Counted from the stretch's first letter, positions 23,201-34,766 are shown. The stretch is DNA of 64,000 nt from Carettochelys insculpta (GCF_033958435.1 NC_134137.1:240606501-240670500); one strand, 5' to 3'. A program made the numbers and translations. Notes: generated from the letters alone by a model not told the origin.

Positions 23201-25022
23201 ACTGGGCCAAAATCTGAGCTCCTACAGCAAAGATTCCAAAAGCCCCGATTCAGCATGTGCTTAAGTCCCATTGAAGACACGCACATTTAGCATTTTTCTG
23301 AACTGGGGGTAGGGGGAATCTATAGAACCAGATGGTAATACCCTTACTTACAGGGTGGGGTGGTGAGACTTACAGTAACCAGACAGCGACCACAATGACT
23401 CTACTGCCTGGCAGGGGGAGTTACATTGTATGATGTTAATTATGGCACATGGGTTCCAGGCCCTACTCCATATCAGGCAGAGGGATATGAATCCAGGTGT
23501 CCCACATATTGGGCCACAATCTAACTACTGGGAAAGTGGCAGTGACATGCATAAATCCCTTTTTGGATCTCATTCTCAAGTCTAAGTGATTTGGTGCTGT
23601 TAACAATTTTATCCACTCTGCTTTATGCTTAACTCTTTGGCTAATCAAAAACACTTGCCCAAATTCAGACACAGAGCACAATGAAAAGCATAAGGACTAT
23701 GCAACTGTCTCCCTGCCATTTTCCCCTAAGCTCAGAGCCAAGTAACACATTCACTAAGAGGCATCATATCAAGCAGCTATCAATCAGCAGAACTCTAGTC
23801 TGAGTCCCTGATCCCCACTGCCCTCCACTTCCCAGCCCTGCCCAGCTCCTTCATCACAACTGGCTCACTGGTTGCCTCTCTCTCCTTCCCAGTAGAAAAT
23901 TGTCTCCTTTATTTACATAAGTATTTCCTTCTAATGGATCAAAATAAAAAGTCTTCAAAGCAAGTATACAAATAAAGGGGACACAAAGTTTTCTGTATGG
24001 AATGCAGGTGGCAGCCTCCTGTGCCTAGGGAGACCAGGCTGCCCAACAGAAACAGGGAACTGCACTTTGTAGCAGGTGTGGAGATTAGTAGTCAGGGAGA
24101 CAACGAGGAGCTCTGCTGCTCACTTCTGCTCCCCAGTTTTGCTGCAGTGGCTATCTCTGTGCCTCCACCTCATGTTATCCATGCCCCTTGCCTGTTTCCC
24201 CCATATCCACAGTTACCCCTTCCTTCCCCAAAACATGTAAGCTTCCTCTTATTCATTACACCCTGCAGCTGAGTTCCAGCCCATAAGGCTACCACAGGCC
24301 TATCAGACCAAGGCTGAGTTCTGAGAAATCAAGGAAGTTTATCAGACCCATCTGTCTCCGTACCAAAGCTGCAAGTTGAAAGCCTTGTTAGAGAGCCCCT
24401 ACTTTCTGGCCCTTTCTGCAATCTTAATATCCTCTCTACAGCAGCGTTTCTTAAACTATGTTCTGCAGAACACTGGTGCGTGCAGCGAGCATTTGGAAAA
24501 TATACTGATGGTCTATATTCTCTGTTCTTAAAACCAGACACAATGTTACTTCTTCATTGCTAGGACAGCTGATTAAATGACTTCATTTTGGTTTTGCAGT
24601 ATGTGTTGCTGTTTGTTTCTTTGGTCTGACAGTTTTTCTGAAGAAAAATTTCATGGGTGTTCCACATAAAATATTATTATTGTCTGTGGTGTTCCATGGT
24701 CTCAAAAAGTTTTAAGAAAGATGGTTCTAGAGATTCACCTTGACCAACTTATATATTGTCCTGTCAACATAAAGGTTTTCTTTGTTAAGTGTTCACTACA
24801 TTAGTTTAGCCATCAGATTTTAAAAATAAACCATCCCACCACCCTGCAGTCCAGACAAGCCATAAACAGGGGTCAGAGGGAGGCAGAAAGCTGCAATCCA
24901 AGTTGTGAGAGACCAACAGCTTGCCATTCCATTACGGAAGTAAATACCCCTTCAAGCATTAGCAAAGAGTAGCAGTTAATCTTATGTAACCTCAGGTTTT
25001 CCTGAATGAGTGGAATATACAA

Positions 25023-25053
<31 letters not shown>

Positions 25054-26034
25054 ACAGCCCCAAGAGAAAGTGTATATCTGTATAATTATCTCCCAACTGA
25101 CTTTGTATTAATGTGTTACAGTACATACAGCACATTATAATGCATGAATTGGGAGATACTGATACAGATACACTCTCCCATGCAGTGGAGTCCTCTTTTT
25201 TGAAAGGTCAAATATGTTAAACCCTAATTGTAGCTATTTTTGCAATATGCCCTGGATGCACTGTCATCTGAATGTGCATGTGTTAAGTGTGGAATTAGCA
25301 GGACATGTGATTAAAGGACCCTTTCCCTCCAAAAAAACATATAAAGGGAACTGGACAAAAATATCATAAAAAAGAGGCATTTTCAAATGTTGATGATTCA
25401 CAAAATTGGCAACTGTCTTACCAAAACCTATTACACAGAAAATGCAACATTGGAGGAGAGTTACTCTGTCAATTTTGGAGACTGAACTCGATCATCAAAT
25501 TATACGAGAGAAGATTTACACCCCAGTTTTAAGCGTAAATCTCAATGCAAACTTGCCCAAGAAGTGACTATAATTACTCCTCTGATACTCAGTCCTCTCT
25601 CTTAACATAGACTTATACACACATGCACACACAAAGTAGCAATTTCCCTGTGTAGTAAAACCATAGCTTTAGCACCCTAGTGATAAACACAATGTATACT
25701 GACTGCTGACTGCATTTCAGACACTGTAACCTCAGATCAAGAGGCATGATGATATGTGCCTGTATCATAAATGACGCGCTCAGGCACTTGGGCGTAGCCC
25801 AGGAATCCAGAGTGGAGAGAACTGCAGTAAATTAACTAGTGTGCAAGGGGGTGTCATAACTTATGTGTTCTGATTGAAAAACTCCTAAAAACCCATGACT
25901 TTTGTCACACCTTTGGGCCTGTGTATACTTCAGTTCTTTTTTGTTTTAATACTAATTCAACTATCAGAAGAGCACATGGGGGGTTTAGGGGTACACAGAA
26001 AGCCTTTTCCGCTCTCACAAAATTAGTTTCATCT
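20251..26034. other. Unassigned sequence, no gene found
   Basis: A long AT-rich stretch with only short open frames and homopolymers (A runs near 22.83 and 25.03 kb). No domain, bounded repeat or splice-supported exon could be recognised. It may be intronic. Confidence 0.5.
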
Positions 26035-26145
26035 GACAAAGCGGGTCTTTGTCCACCAAAGCTTATGTTCCAAAATATCTGTTAGTCTATAAGGTGCCAC
26101 AGGACTTCTTGTTGCTTTTGAAGATAGACTAATTCAGCTACTTGT
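26035..26145 (+). repeat. PLE 3' tail fragment, second tail type
   Basis: Contains CATCTGACAAAGCGGGTCTT, CAAAGCTTATGTTCCAAAAT and GTTAGTCTATAAGGTGCCAC. The same string ends the PLE at 41.0-41.8 kb, so this is a 5'-truncated copy of that family rather than of the family at 36.4 kb. Confidence 0.75.
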
Positions 26146-26340
26146 CACAAAATTATACTTCGTTATCAACATATGTGCCCCATCTGCTCAGCAAATTTCT
26201 GGGATTCTGAAACAATGGGGTGGAACAATACCTGTTCATTACTGGAACAGCAATTTTACCAAGATGTAGCTGTAGCACATAATTTCCCGCCCCGCCTTTC
26301 TATGTCCTTTTAACACCCAGGGCAAATTCATTATTACAAT

Positions 26341-26359
26341 ACACACACACACACACACA
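26341..26359. repeat. (AC)n microsatellite
   Basis: Nine and a half AC units, about 350 bases from the CpG island edge. Confidence 0.9.
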
Positions 26360-27090
26360 AAGTTAGCGCTTTAATAGTAATTGATCATCACGTAGCTGCA
26401 GAGTGTGGCACAGCAAGAAGCTGAGATCAGACTGAGGAAGAGTTAGGAGGACCATAATTTAAAATTAATGGGGTGCTTTTGTGTTGAAAGGCCTATTGCT
26501 TCCAGGAACTGGTATAAACTGTAAGAAAAGGTCAGCAAAAGTAGTGACTGTGGGGATCATAATCACACTGCCTCCCTTGCGTTATAAAGCCCAGTAGCTA
26601 TACTCAAGCTTTGTATTACCGTACTCCTCTTTAGACGGACAGGCAGGAAAAAAGGATGGGGGTGGGGAAGCAACCTCCTGTTTAAAAGCACTTTGGGTCT
26701 TCTCACTGGCCCCCAAGAAAGCCTCCCGGCTGCGGCACAGAGAAGACGGGACGCGCCTGTCCCGATTCATAGGTCTGCACTTCGTGCTCGGCTCGCCCGA
26801 GGAGACGCCAAAGTCAACACGTGCGGGCGCCGGAGCCGGGGGCGAGCCCTCCCGCGCGAGGGAGAGGCAAGCACCGCCCCAGCCCCCGGCCTCCCGCGCG
26901 CCTCTCCCCGAGCCCCGCCACTTGCCCATGCGCGTCCTTGAGCTGCGGGGAGGGGCGGCAAGGGTGGGGTCCTCCCAGCCCTGCCTCCCACACCGACCCC
27001 CAACACTGAGCCCCAGCTCCGCTCCCACCCCCCCGCTCAGCACACCGGCCCCCGCCCGGAGCCGGGATCTCCTCTCCCAGCGGCTCTCAC

Positions 27091-27255
27091 CTTCCGCCGC
27101 CGGAGCCGCGTAATGCCGAGCGCTGCACGCTGCTCCCGCCGCCCCGCTCCCAGGCGCCTCTGGCCACGCGGGAAAGCGCGCGGCCCTCCTCCTCCTCCGC
27201 CCGGCGCGGGGACTAGATATCCGGCTGTCGGGCGGGGGCGCCCGGCCCGGCCCGG
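27091..27255 (-). other. Candidate 5' non-coding exon
   Basis: On the minus strand the bases GGCGGCGGAAG meet GTGAGA at 27090, a strong donor. The upstream edge is not defined; I set it arbitrarily within the island. It would be a first or alternative first exon of the unidentified minus-strand gene. Confidence 0.35.
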
Positions 27256-27345
27256 CTACTTGCCGGAGAGCCGCTGCCACCTTTGCGCGCGCAGGCGGCG
27301 GGGACATGTGGGCTGCGGGCTAGCCCATCCCGCCAGTCCGCCGCG

Positions 27346-27371
27346 CAGGCAGCAGCAGCAGCAGCAGCAGC
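27346..27371. repeat. (CAG)n repeat in the CpG island
   Basis: About seven uninterrupted CAG units, bordered by GCAGG and CCGC. If transcribed on the minus strand it reads CTG. Confidence 0.9.
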
Positions 27372-27657
27372 CGCTTCCCCGGGGGAAGGAAGCGCTCCAG
27401 GGGCAGCCGGGCGGCTCCTCGCCGGGCACCAGCTCTGGGCAGGGCCGCCACCAATGCAAAGCGGCGCGAGCGCTGCCCCTCTCCCCCCCAGGCCCCCGCG
27501 CCCCCTAGCCGAGCCCGGGCAGGCGCCGACGCGTTAAGGAAACCGCAGGCCTCGTGGGTTGGGTTGGTGCAAGGTCTTCCCTTACCGGGATCATGGGTCT
27601 CCTCAGCCGGGCTCCACGGGCGGCGCTGCCTGGCGTCAGGATCCCCCTGCAACTTAC

Positions 27658-27921
27658 GAAGTGAACAGAGAAGCCAGGCAGGAGAGCTAGCGCTGCAGCT
27701 GCGCTGGCCTCGCCTTGCTGGCGTAGCAGCGCCTCCTTGGCGCTTGTATAATTATCATCATCATCGCTGTCTCCCTTCTTACTCTTACATTCCGGCTTCA
27801 GAAGCACGGGGCGGCGAGCCGCCAAGCTTGACAGAAAGGGAGCGGTCAGGGCTCCAGGCCGCACCCCAACCAAAGGGAAAGCATCGCGGCTGGATGGAAT
27901 TTGAACAGGCTCTACGTTCAT
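27658..27921 (-). other. Candidate first exon, possibly coding
   Basis: The segment ends at a donor with the full GTAAGT consensus (27657-27652). An ATG at 27921 in acceptable context (A at -3) opens 88 codons up to the donor. The product begins MNVEPVQIPSS, holds an acidic cluster (KKGDSDDDDNY) and an Ala-rich stretch. I do not recognise it. It might equally be untranslated, as a short ATG-TAA pair lies in another frame. An alternative to the exon ending at 27091. Confidence 0.3.
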
Positions 27922-28059
27922 CCTGAACAGGCACAGAAAGTGCTACGCCTTGTGGCGCCTGCCAAGGGGTGTTGCTAGGCCTTAAGTGTGCAGCTTTCTT
28001 GTCAAGGGCACCATTTCCGGGATACCCCCCCCCCCACCGCTCCACACACACACACAGAG

Positions 28060-29264
28060 GGGCTCATTCTAGGGTATTGTACAGATAATTTAGGCATGAG
28101 CTAATTCCTATAAAGATTAAATATGAGACCCACTCAGCTCTAATACAAACACGTGAGGGTAGCTTGTCCTTTAAAGGTTTAAAAATGGGATGTATCGTCC
28201 TAACGTTGCTACTGCCTCTTGCATACAAGGACTGAAATAATTGTAGAAAAATCAAGAAAAAATGCTGTTTATCAAGCTTGGAAAAGGTCATTTCACTTTT
28301 AGAAACATCCAGTGAGGGTTCTTGGCTACCAATAATGGACTACAAAATTACCTTAAGTGGGAGTGAAACTGACACTTTTTATGTCACTTTCACCTAACAT
28401 TATGAGGTTTTCTGCAATCCTGTTCCCAAGGTTTCTTGGCAGAGCTGCTTTGCTCCGCCCCCAATGCTTCCCCAGGAAACTTTCCCAAGCCATTTGGCAC
28501 TTGTGTGGAGGGACCAAAGACCACAGGAAAGCAGTCAAAAATTAATTGAAAAAACAAAACAAAAACAGTTAGTTCCAGCCATTTTGAAATAGGGTCATAA
28601 AATCCAGGGCCGGCAGGGGCTATTATGATTAGTCTGATCTGTATAGCTCAGGCTATAGCATTTATCCAACCAGAGCCCCACTTGCTCCCAACCCCAGCTT
28701 GGTTCCGGTGCTGGTCACTGCCGTTGCTCAAGCCCTAGCAACAACTCCAGCCCCAATCTCAGGGCTTTGCTATCACCATGACTACTATCTCAAATCAGGT
28801 CAGGGCTCTGCTCCCAGCCCCAGCTCTGTCTCCCAGCTGCTGGTGGGAAGGTGGGAGAGGGGAAAAACAGATTCTATTAGCTCTCAAACCTACCTCATTT
28901 TGGGAAACATCACTCACACGAGTTCCCAAATTTCTCATGTTCTATCAAATATGGGAATTTGCTTGTGTAATTCAGGAGTGGGAGGCTATAGCATTCATAC
29001 AATATAACTAGGTGTAATTTATATGCTAGAGTCTGTGTGTGAGCAGACCAGGAGTGATATCTCCCACTACAAAGTAGAGTAAAAGGCAAGCAAATTGGAG
29101 AACAGAAAGAAATACAGCTATTTATCAGTCCAGAGTGTAACTGGGATAGTGTCACAGAAGCACAAGGGGAAAGGGACCAAGAAGGCAAGTGAAAACAGAC
29201 CAAGCTAAGCAAAAAGAGAGCAAAACATTATGGCCCCTTCTCAGTCTTCTGTTTTCCAGACTCA
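28060..29264. other. Unassigned sequence
   Basis: No exon-like signal on the plus strand that would make the island clearly bidirectional. The C-rich part at about 28.67-28.85 kb looks like decayed repeat. Confidence 0.45.
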
Positions 29265-29420
29265 TTGGCTATGGCTGCACTGACCCAAACTGCTGGCAGA
29301 AGTATGCAAATTGGCAGTCTTAAAATGCAAATGAATACTCATTTGCATATTCACTCACCAGCAGACACTGCTGCTGGCACAAAAAGAGCTGTGTAAACAC
29401 TGTTCCACTGGCAAACCCTG
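29265..29420. mobile_element. Foldback MITE remnant
   Basis: A left end of the type GGCTATGGCTGCACT and a near-palindromic centre (AAATGCAAATGAATACTCATTT) recall the other Harbinger-type MITEs here. The right terminus and target duplication could not be found. Confidence 0.35.
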
Positions 29421-30649
29421 TGTCCCCCCACCCCCTTCCATCCCGCCTTTGTTGGCAGCATCTGATGCCTGATTTTGAAACCATTTTATATACCAGTACA
29501 AACAACTCACACCTCACTGTTGACATATCAGGTTGCCACCCTCTGATGTTGTCAGGTTACCATCCATCATCTTGTACCTGGTGGTTTGATTAGATCAACT
29601 CTTATTCATCATGCTGTCATTTTAGACCCTTTCCTGAGCCTTGGTCTGTATCTGTGAAGAGTTGGTACCAAGGTCTTTTTAATGAGCTGGTGGTACCATG
29701 TGGTTTCAACTTATGACCTGTACCAATTATTGTTCTGCAGCTGGGCTGATTACCAATTAGTGATTTGCACTCTCAGCCTTGTTTGTGCCAAGTTATGTTA
29801 TGGGGGGCTGTCTCTTAGCTTTGTTTTATGTTAGCCATGATTTTTGTCCATTGTTAGCTAGAATTTGGACCAGGCCTGTGCTGCATGGGCTTAGGACTTC
29901 AACTTGCTACAATTTACATAATGCAGCTTATAAGGTTTAACAGCAGTATCAAAGCTTTATCCCAAGGCAATTTTTTAATCACAGATGGATGTTTGTAAGT
30001 CCTCCATCATACCTTCTGTTTAGACAGTTTGGCTTTCAGGTTGGTCTTTTCATTAACTATGGTACAATTTAACTTCTTCCTGAACCTTTGCAAGTAGTTG
30101 ATCACTGGTTTTGCTTTCCTTCCAGAGCTGCCTTCTGCCTGGATTCTTATTTTAATCACGTTTCTGGGACTTTGGCACCTCAGAGGTCTAGAGAGATTTG
30201 TGGGTCGGGGGGATCCTGCACTGGCCTTTTTGCGAGCTATCCGCCAAGCCCAGGACTGTACATATCAAAATAATTCAGCTCCCTTTTGGGGTTTACCTTG
30301 TGTTCCTCCATCCCATCCCTGAGTCTTGCCCCACCGTCATTTCTTAGAAAGCCGTGATCTGCGCTTTGTGAGCTAAGTGTATTTACCCTTTCATTATACG
30401 TATCTTTTCCTAGTAGCCTTTTCATAACTGCTTTCTGTGTCTCAGAAACCTGTCAGTTGGGTTATTAGTGTTCTTACTCATCACCGCCTGATAGCAGCCT
30501 GGTTGCAACTCCTCCATTTTCTGAGGCACAGAAGCTGCATCTTGATTTAAAGCAACACAGAGTCTCAAGCACCTTCAATCGGCATTCCACTGAATACATA
30601 TAGAGCTCTACCAGTTAGTTATTCAATAATGTATCTGTTTTGCCAGTCT
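29421..30649. other. Unassigned sequence
   Basis: No gene or bounded repeat recognised. Confidence 0.45.
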
Positions 30650-30960
30650 GGCTTCCCTATCTTGTGTGGTATCAGCACTGTTTGCCCTATATCAGTATTG
30701 GACAAGGAAAAATAATCCCTAACTTTTCCTCAGAAAGTGTTCTAAACTTCCCTCCAGTTCTACTTGTAAATGTACTGCACTGCAACTGTTCCAGGAGGAA
30801 TTCTAAGAACATTGCTGCATTCGCTGTCTCTGCTGAATGCTTCTCTGCATCGGAAATTATCAAACTCATCAGCTCAGAGTGTGCTATTGCAGTGCCCCTT
30901 TACGTGATTTGAGAATTATGCGACATACAGGAAAGGCCTTGCTATTCACCAAAGCAATGG
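30650..30960 (+). repeat. Unclassified interspersed repeat, copy 1
   Basis: Matches 58670-58935 in the same orientation, sharing runs such as TAAATGTACTGCAC and ATCAAACTCAT with a consistent spacing over about 250 bases. No element class recognised. Confidence 0.6.
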
Positions 30961-31004
30961 CAGTGACAGATACCGCAGGCTGCAGGGCAAGGTGGGAGAG
31001 GGGC

Positions 31005-31070
31005 TCTTCTTATGCTGTTGACCACTGGCTTCATCGCTCACTTTCTGATGCAATGTCTGGGTGTTCCTTT
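31005..31070 (+). repeat. Duplicated segment, left part, split by the provirus
   Basis: Together with 34767-34855 this aligns to the uninterrupted copy at 35366-35500 (TTATGCTGTTGACCACTGGC ... GGTGTTCCTTT). The bases CTTT at 31067-31070 are the left copy of the proviral target duplication. Confidence 0.8.
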
Positions 31071-31611
31071 TGTTGCCTCCTTCTTAAGGTGGCACAGTGG
31101 CAGTTCGTGCCCGGTATGCAACGCTGGCCCAATAACACACCGAAAGTGGAAGAAGAATCTTTATTTGGCATGCCAAGTAAGGTGCAGGGGGATCTCTCCT
31201 CAAAGCCTGCACACCTTGCAACAAGCAGTGTGCAATACTTATACCTCTCTCCTCCTTTGTTCACCCCCTCCCAACAAACCAGGGGAGAGTTTCTCATAAT
31301 TCCCTTATCCACTCCCCCAGCTCAAACTGAATTCTTACTGGTCTTATGCCATTCCGCTCTGGTAATTCCCTATTGAGCAGGAGGTCAAGTACCAATAGAT
31401 TATTAACAAAAAGTAAATTACAGGAAGGTAGAGTTATTCGGTCGTATAGAACATGAACAGGATCTCATTAACAAAACAATACTGAAAATTAAGGAGGATT
31501 CACCAGCAATGCTAAATTCAATATTGAACCTTATGAGAACATCAATAAGCATTCATTTACAAAACAATGTCTCTATGAGATCAGAATATAATAACGTTTC
31601 CCGTGCCAACA
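31071..31611 (-). repeat. Provirus 3' LTR
   Basis: 541 bp, identical in length to the other LTR. On the coding strand it holds a TATA-like TATAAGTATT (31234-31243) and a polyadenylation signal AATAAA (31160-31165). It lies next to the polypurine tract. Confidence 0.93.
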
Positions 31612-31623
31612 TTTCCCCCCTTT
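31612..31623 (-). other. Polypurine tract
   Basis: AAAGGGGGGAAA on the coding strand, directly before the TG of the 3' LTR, in the standard position of the plus-strand primer. Confidence 0.9.
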
Positions 31624-31711
31624 GAGAACACTCAAGATGTCCCATATTGAGTCTTCTCATATTCCTTACTTAAAACCTGATTCATGGGTAGCATTTCCAC
31701 TTTCTTATCTT

Positions 31712-33343
31712 TTAATACTTAAACAATAATTTCAGTCCTAAGTCCTCTTCAGCTTCTGGGGTGACACAGCTCACAGTCCACTCCTTTTCCTCAGCCGGTT
31801 CGACCTTCTTTAATCGAGTGAAATGGACCCACGGTTTGACTCCTTCTAGTTTAGCAGCAGTTTTTGTGGTCAATAAAACGAGGTGGGGTCCTTTCCACTT
31901 CTCTTGAAGGGGCTCCTCTTTCCACGTCTGAAGCAACACGCTGTCTCCTGGCTGAATATCGTGAAGGGATTGGTCCAGCGGAATGGGCTGATTGTCACGA
32001 ACAAACCTGTGGATTGAAGACATAACAGACGACAGCGACAGCAAATATTTCCTTAAAAGCCCCTCCCCTATTCCCCATTCTATACCTGTACCAGGCACCC
32101 CATTCATTGGCCATGATCGCCCAAACAAGATTTCGAATGGGCTTAATCCTAACCTCCCTTTGGGTAATATTCGGGTCCTTAAGAGGGCTAAGGGGAGGGC
32201 CTCTGGCCACTTAAGCTGGGCTTCCTGGCACAATTTTGACAAATGTCTTTTCAAAGTCTGATTCCCTCTTTTCACCACTCTGCTGGCCTGCGGTCTATAT
32301 GGAGTGTGGTATTTCCATGGAATATTGAGTCCATCTGCTACTTTCTCCACACATCGGGCCGCGAAATGGGTTCCTCGGTCTGATTCAATCCATTCTGGTA
32401 CTCCGAACCGGGGGACTATCTCCTTTAAGATGTTAGCGCCTGTGTTGGCCGTACAATTTTTACATGGAAATGCCTCTATCCATCCTGTAAAACGATCCAC
32501 AAGTACCAGTAGGTACCGAAACCCACTGGCACGAGGTAGTTCAGTAAAGTCAATTTGCCACACGAGTCCCGGTCCCGGGGCTGATGGTAGTGGGGAGGGT
32601 ACCACGGGTCTTCCTGCTCAGGGATTATTTTTCTGACATACCATACAGTCTCTAACCACCCATCTGGCTTCATTTCTCATTCCATTTCCTATAAAGTACT
32701 TCTCTAATAATTGGATCAGGGCCTCCTGACCTGCATGTGTCCCTTGATGAAAACTCATAACCATCGGCCTTATCAAGGGTCCAGGAAGCAACACTTGTCC
32801 TTTTTCACTTACATACCATCCTTCTCGCGGGTTCAGCTGTAACTGCTCAGCTAACTGCTGTTCTTGGGCAGAGTATTCTGGCTTTTCATGGGGATCTGGG
32901 AGGGTGGGGGTCAGAGGCAAAAGAGCAATAGCCTCTTTTTTTTTTTTTTTAAAACAGAACAAGTCTCTGTTACTTTCTTTAACACACTCGTACAGAGGCT
33001 TAACCAGTACCCCAAAATCAGGTATCCATAATCTGCAAAATCCTGCTGTTCCCAAAAAGGCACGCAGTTGTTTCCTATTGCTGGGCTTAGGGATTTGACA
33101 AATTGCTTTTTTTTCGCTCCTGCCAAGTTCATGCCTTTTTCTTGCTTTCTCCCTGGCTTTTGTTACAACCTGGTTACGCTTCACTTCAGACAACAGGGTT
33201 CTCATTAGGACCTGACAGTCATTCCAATCAGGCTTGTGACTGGCTAAACACCCTTTGAAAATTGAAATAAAGCGGCTAGGATCCGTGGAAAACTCCCCGG
33301 CTTGGGGTTTAAAAGTTGCCAAATCAATCGGATTAAAGGGCAC
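31712..33343 (-). pseudogene. Provirus fused gag-pol remnant ending in integrase
   Basis: One reading frame runs from 33343 to 31712 with a single in-frame TGA at 32618-32620. It begins with a capsid-like piece (PFNPIDLATFKPQ), joins near 33.13 kb to the connection region of RT (KQLRAFLGTAGFCRLWIPDF), and joins again at the A run near 32.94 kb to the RNase H end. Then follows integrase: its zinc-binding HxxxH (HQGTHAG) and CxxC (CMVC), the core aspartates in QIDFTE and ESDRGTHF, and the C-terminal domain. Thirty-five residues after the second aspartate, where the family has its catalytic glutamate, there is a lysine. Integrase is therefore inactive even apart from the TGA. No env frame fits between its end and the 3' LTR. 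Confidence 0.85.
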
Positions 33344-33510
33344 ATGGGTCTACACCTGCATAGTAGTAGCCTGTCGATCCGCAGCTCCCAGTCAGTCAAC
33401 CACTGTTTCAGTCACTAATAGATACAGTTTAACTGAGGGGGCTATTCCCAAATCATGGGAAACCCTTTCCCTGTATGGAGGGGGTGTGGGTGCAGAAGCC
33501 GAAGGGGGTC

Positions 33511-33909
33511 CTAGTGACAGTTTACATTAGGCTTATTTACAGCTGGTTGTACTACACATGATAATCTTAGATCAGGCTTATTTACAGCTGGTTGCCCTGT
33601 ACATGGTAATCCACACATTTCCTGCAAGTCTTGTCTATTTCTAAGATATTCAAAATATTGGCCATACATATGTTCTTCCCATTTACCGGTATGTTGTAAA
33701 AACAAAAGCAGCTGCAATATGGTGTTATAATTTAGGGATCCCTCTGGTGGCCACCGCTCCTGCCCTTCTAGGTTATACTGTGGCCACTCTGTTGTGCACA
33801 GTTTTCTTAATCTATATTTGGTCGTGGGGTCCCCCCCTATAATTTTCCAATGTTTCAAAACACAACCCAAGGGAGTATTATCCTTGGGGCTACTTTAACC
33901 TAGTCCCAT
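33511..33909 (-). pseudogene. Provirus gag matrix remnant
   Basis: An ATG at 33909 starts Met-Gly, as in myristoylated retroviral matrix proteins, but the fifth codon is TAA (33895-33897). After it the same frame stays open with a gammaretroviral matrix-like part (GCVLKHWKIIGGDP, KLCTTEWPQYNLEG). It ends in a partial 45-bp tandem duplication (33529-33618). The capsid part lies in another frame from 33343, so gag is also frameshifted. Confidence 0.75.
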
Positions 33910-34203
33910 TCTTATCACAACCTATTGCCCCAACCCTATATTGGCCGTCCGGCGTCCCGGAAGTCCCTTTCACAAAAAGGGACTGGGTCTTACCTGTCCA
34001 GAGGTCCGGCTCTCGCCGCTCCACCCTCTGTTTCCTCTCTCTCTTCCACGTTGCTGCGTTGCACTGTTGTGTAGTCCCCAGCAGGGGCTGCGGAACCCGG
34101 ACGCCGAGTTCCCCGGTAAAATTACCGGTGCGCACTGGAAGTCCGACGCCGTCTCCCGCTACCCCCGCCAAGAGGCGAGCCGGGCAAGGCTTTGATTTAG
34201 AGT

Positions 34204-34221
34204 GCCCACCCAGGGACGCCA
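34204..34221 (-). other. Primer binding site-like sequence
   Basis: On the coding strand an 18-mer starting TGGCGTCCC lies four bases after the 5' LTR. It starts TGG as a tRNA 3'-end complement should. I cannot assign it to a tRNA species with confidence. Confidence 0.55.
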
Positions 34222-34225
34222 AAAC

Positions 34226-34766
34226 TGTTGCCTCCTTCTTAAGGTGGCACAGTGGCAGTTCATGCCCGGTATGCAACGCTGGCCCAATAACACACCGAGA
34301 GTGGAAGAAGAATCTTTATTTGGCATGCCAAGTAAGGTGCAGGGGGATCTCTCCTCAAAGCCTGCACACCTTGCAACAAGCAGTGTGCAATACTTATACC
34401 TCTCTCCTCCTTTGTTCACCCCCTCCCAACAAACCAGGGGAGAGTTTCTCATAATTCCCTTATCCACTCCCCCAGCTCAAACTGAATTCTTACTGGTCTT
34501 ATGCCATTCCGCTCTGGTAATTCCCTATTGAGCAGGAGGTCAAGTACCAATAGATTATTAACAAAAAGTAAATTACAGGAAGGTAGAGTTATTCGGTCGT
34601 ATAGAACATGAACAGGATCTCATTAACAAAACAATACTGAAAATTAAGGAGGATTCACTAGCAATGCTAAATTCAATATTGAACCTTATGAGAACATCAA
34701 TAAGCATTCATTTACAAAACAATGTCTCTATGAGATCAGAATATAATAACGTTTCCCGTGCCAACA
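34226..34766 (-). repeat. Provirus 5' LTR
   Basis: 541 bp, differing from the 3' LTR at three bases (in the stretches near 34.26, 34.30 and 34.67 kb). TATA-like box at 34389-34398 and AATAAA at 34315-34320 on the coding strand. Confidence 0.93.

Larger units (their letters stand above)
26690..27930. promoter_or_regulatory. CpG island, likely promoter region
   Basis: A sharply bounded GC-rich region dense in CpG and GGGCGG/CCGCCC words (for example around 27.17-27.25 kb), in otherwise AT-rich DNA. Undecayed CpG at this density suggests an unmethylated germline promoter. Two good splice donors on the minus strand (27091/27090 and 27658/27657) favour a gene running towards lower coordinates. 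Open frames run through it on several frames because GC-rich DNA has few stops, so none is taken as coding for that reason. The gene is not identified. Confidence 0.75.
31071..34766 (-). mobile_element. Gammaretrovirus-like endogenous provirus, internally deleted
   Basis: A 3696-bp provirus on the minus strand with two 541-bp LTRs starting TG and ending CA, a polypurine tract, a primer-site-like sequence, and a 4-bp target duplication CTTT (31067-31070 and 34767-34770). The uninterrupted relative of the target at 35366-35500 has CTTT once. The LTRs differ at three positions by eye (about 0.55%), so the insertion is recent. Only about 2.6 kb lies between the LTRs against 6-8 kb in a complete virus. 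Parts of gag, a piece of RT, the RNase H end and integrase remain; protease, most of RT and env are missing. It cannot produce virus by itself. Confidence 0.92.

Noticed and set aside
26582..27307. A 241-codon minus-strand open frame in the CpG island
   Set aside because: Several frames on both strands are open here because GC-rich DNA has few stops. The protein is of low complexity and runs straight through the good donor at 27091/27090.
34204..34221. Naming the tRNA that primes the provirus
   Set aside because: The 18-mer starts TGGCG but does not fit any primer class I can recall with certainty.
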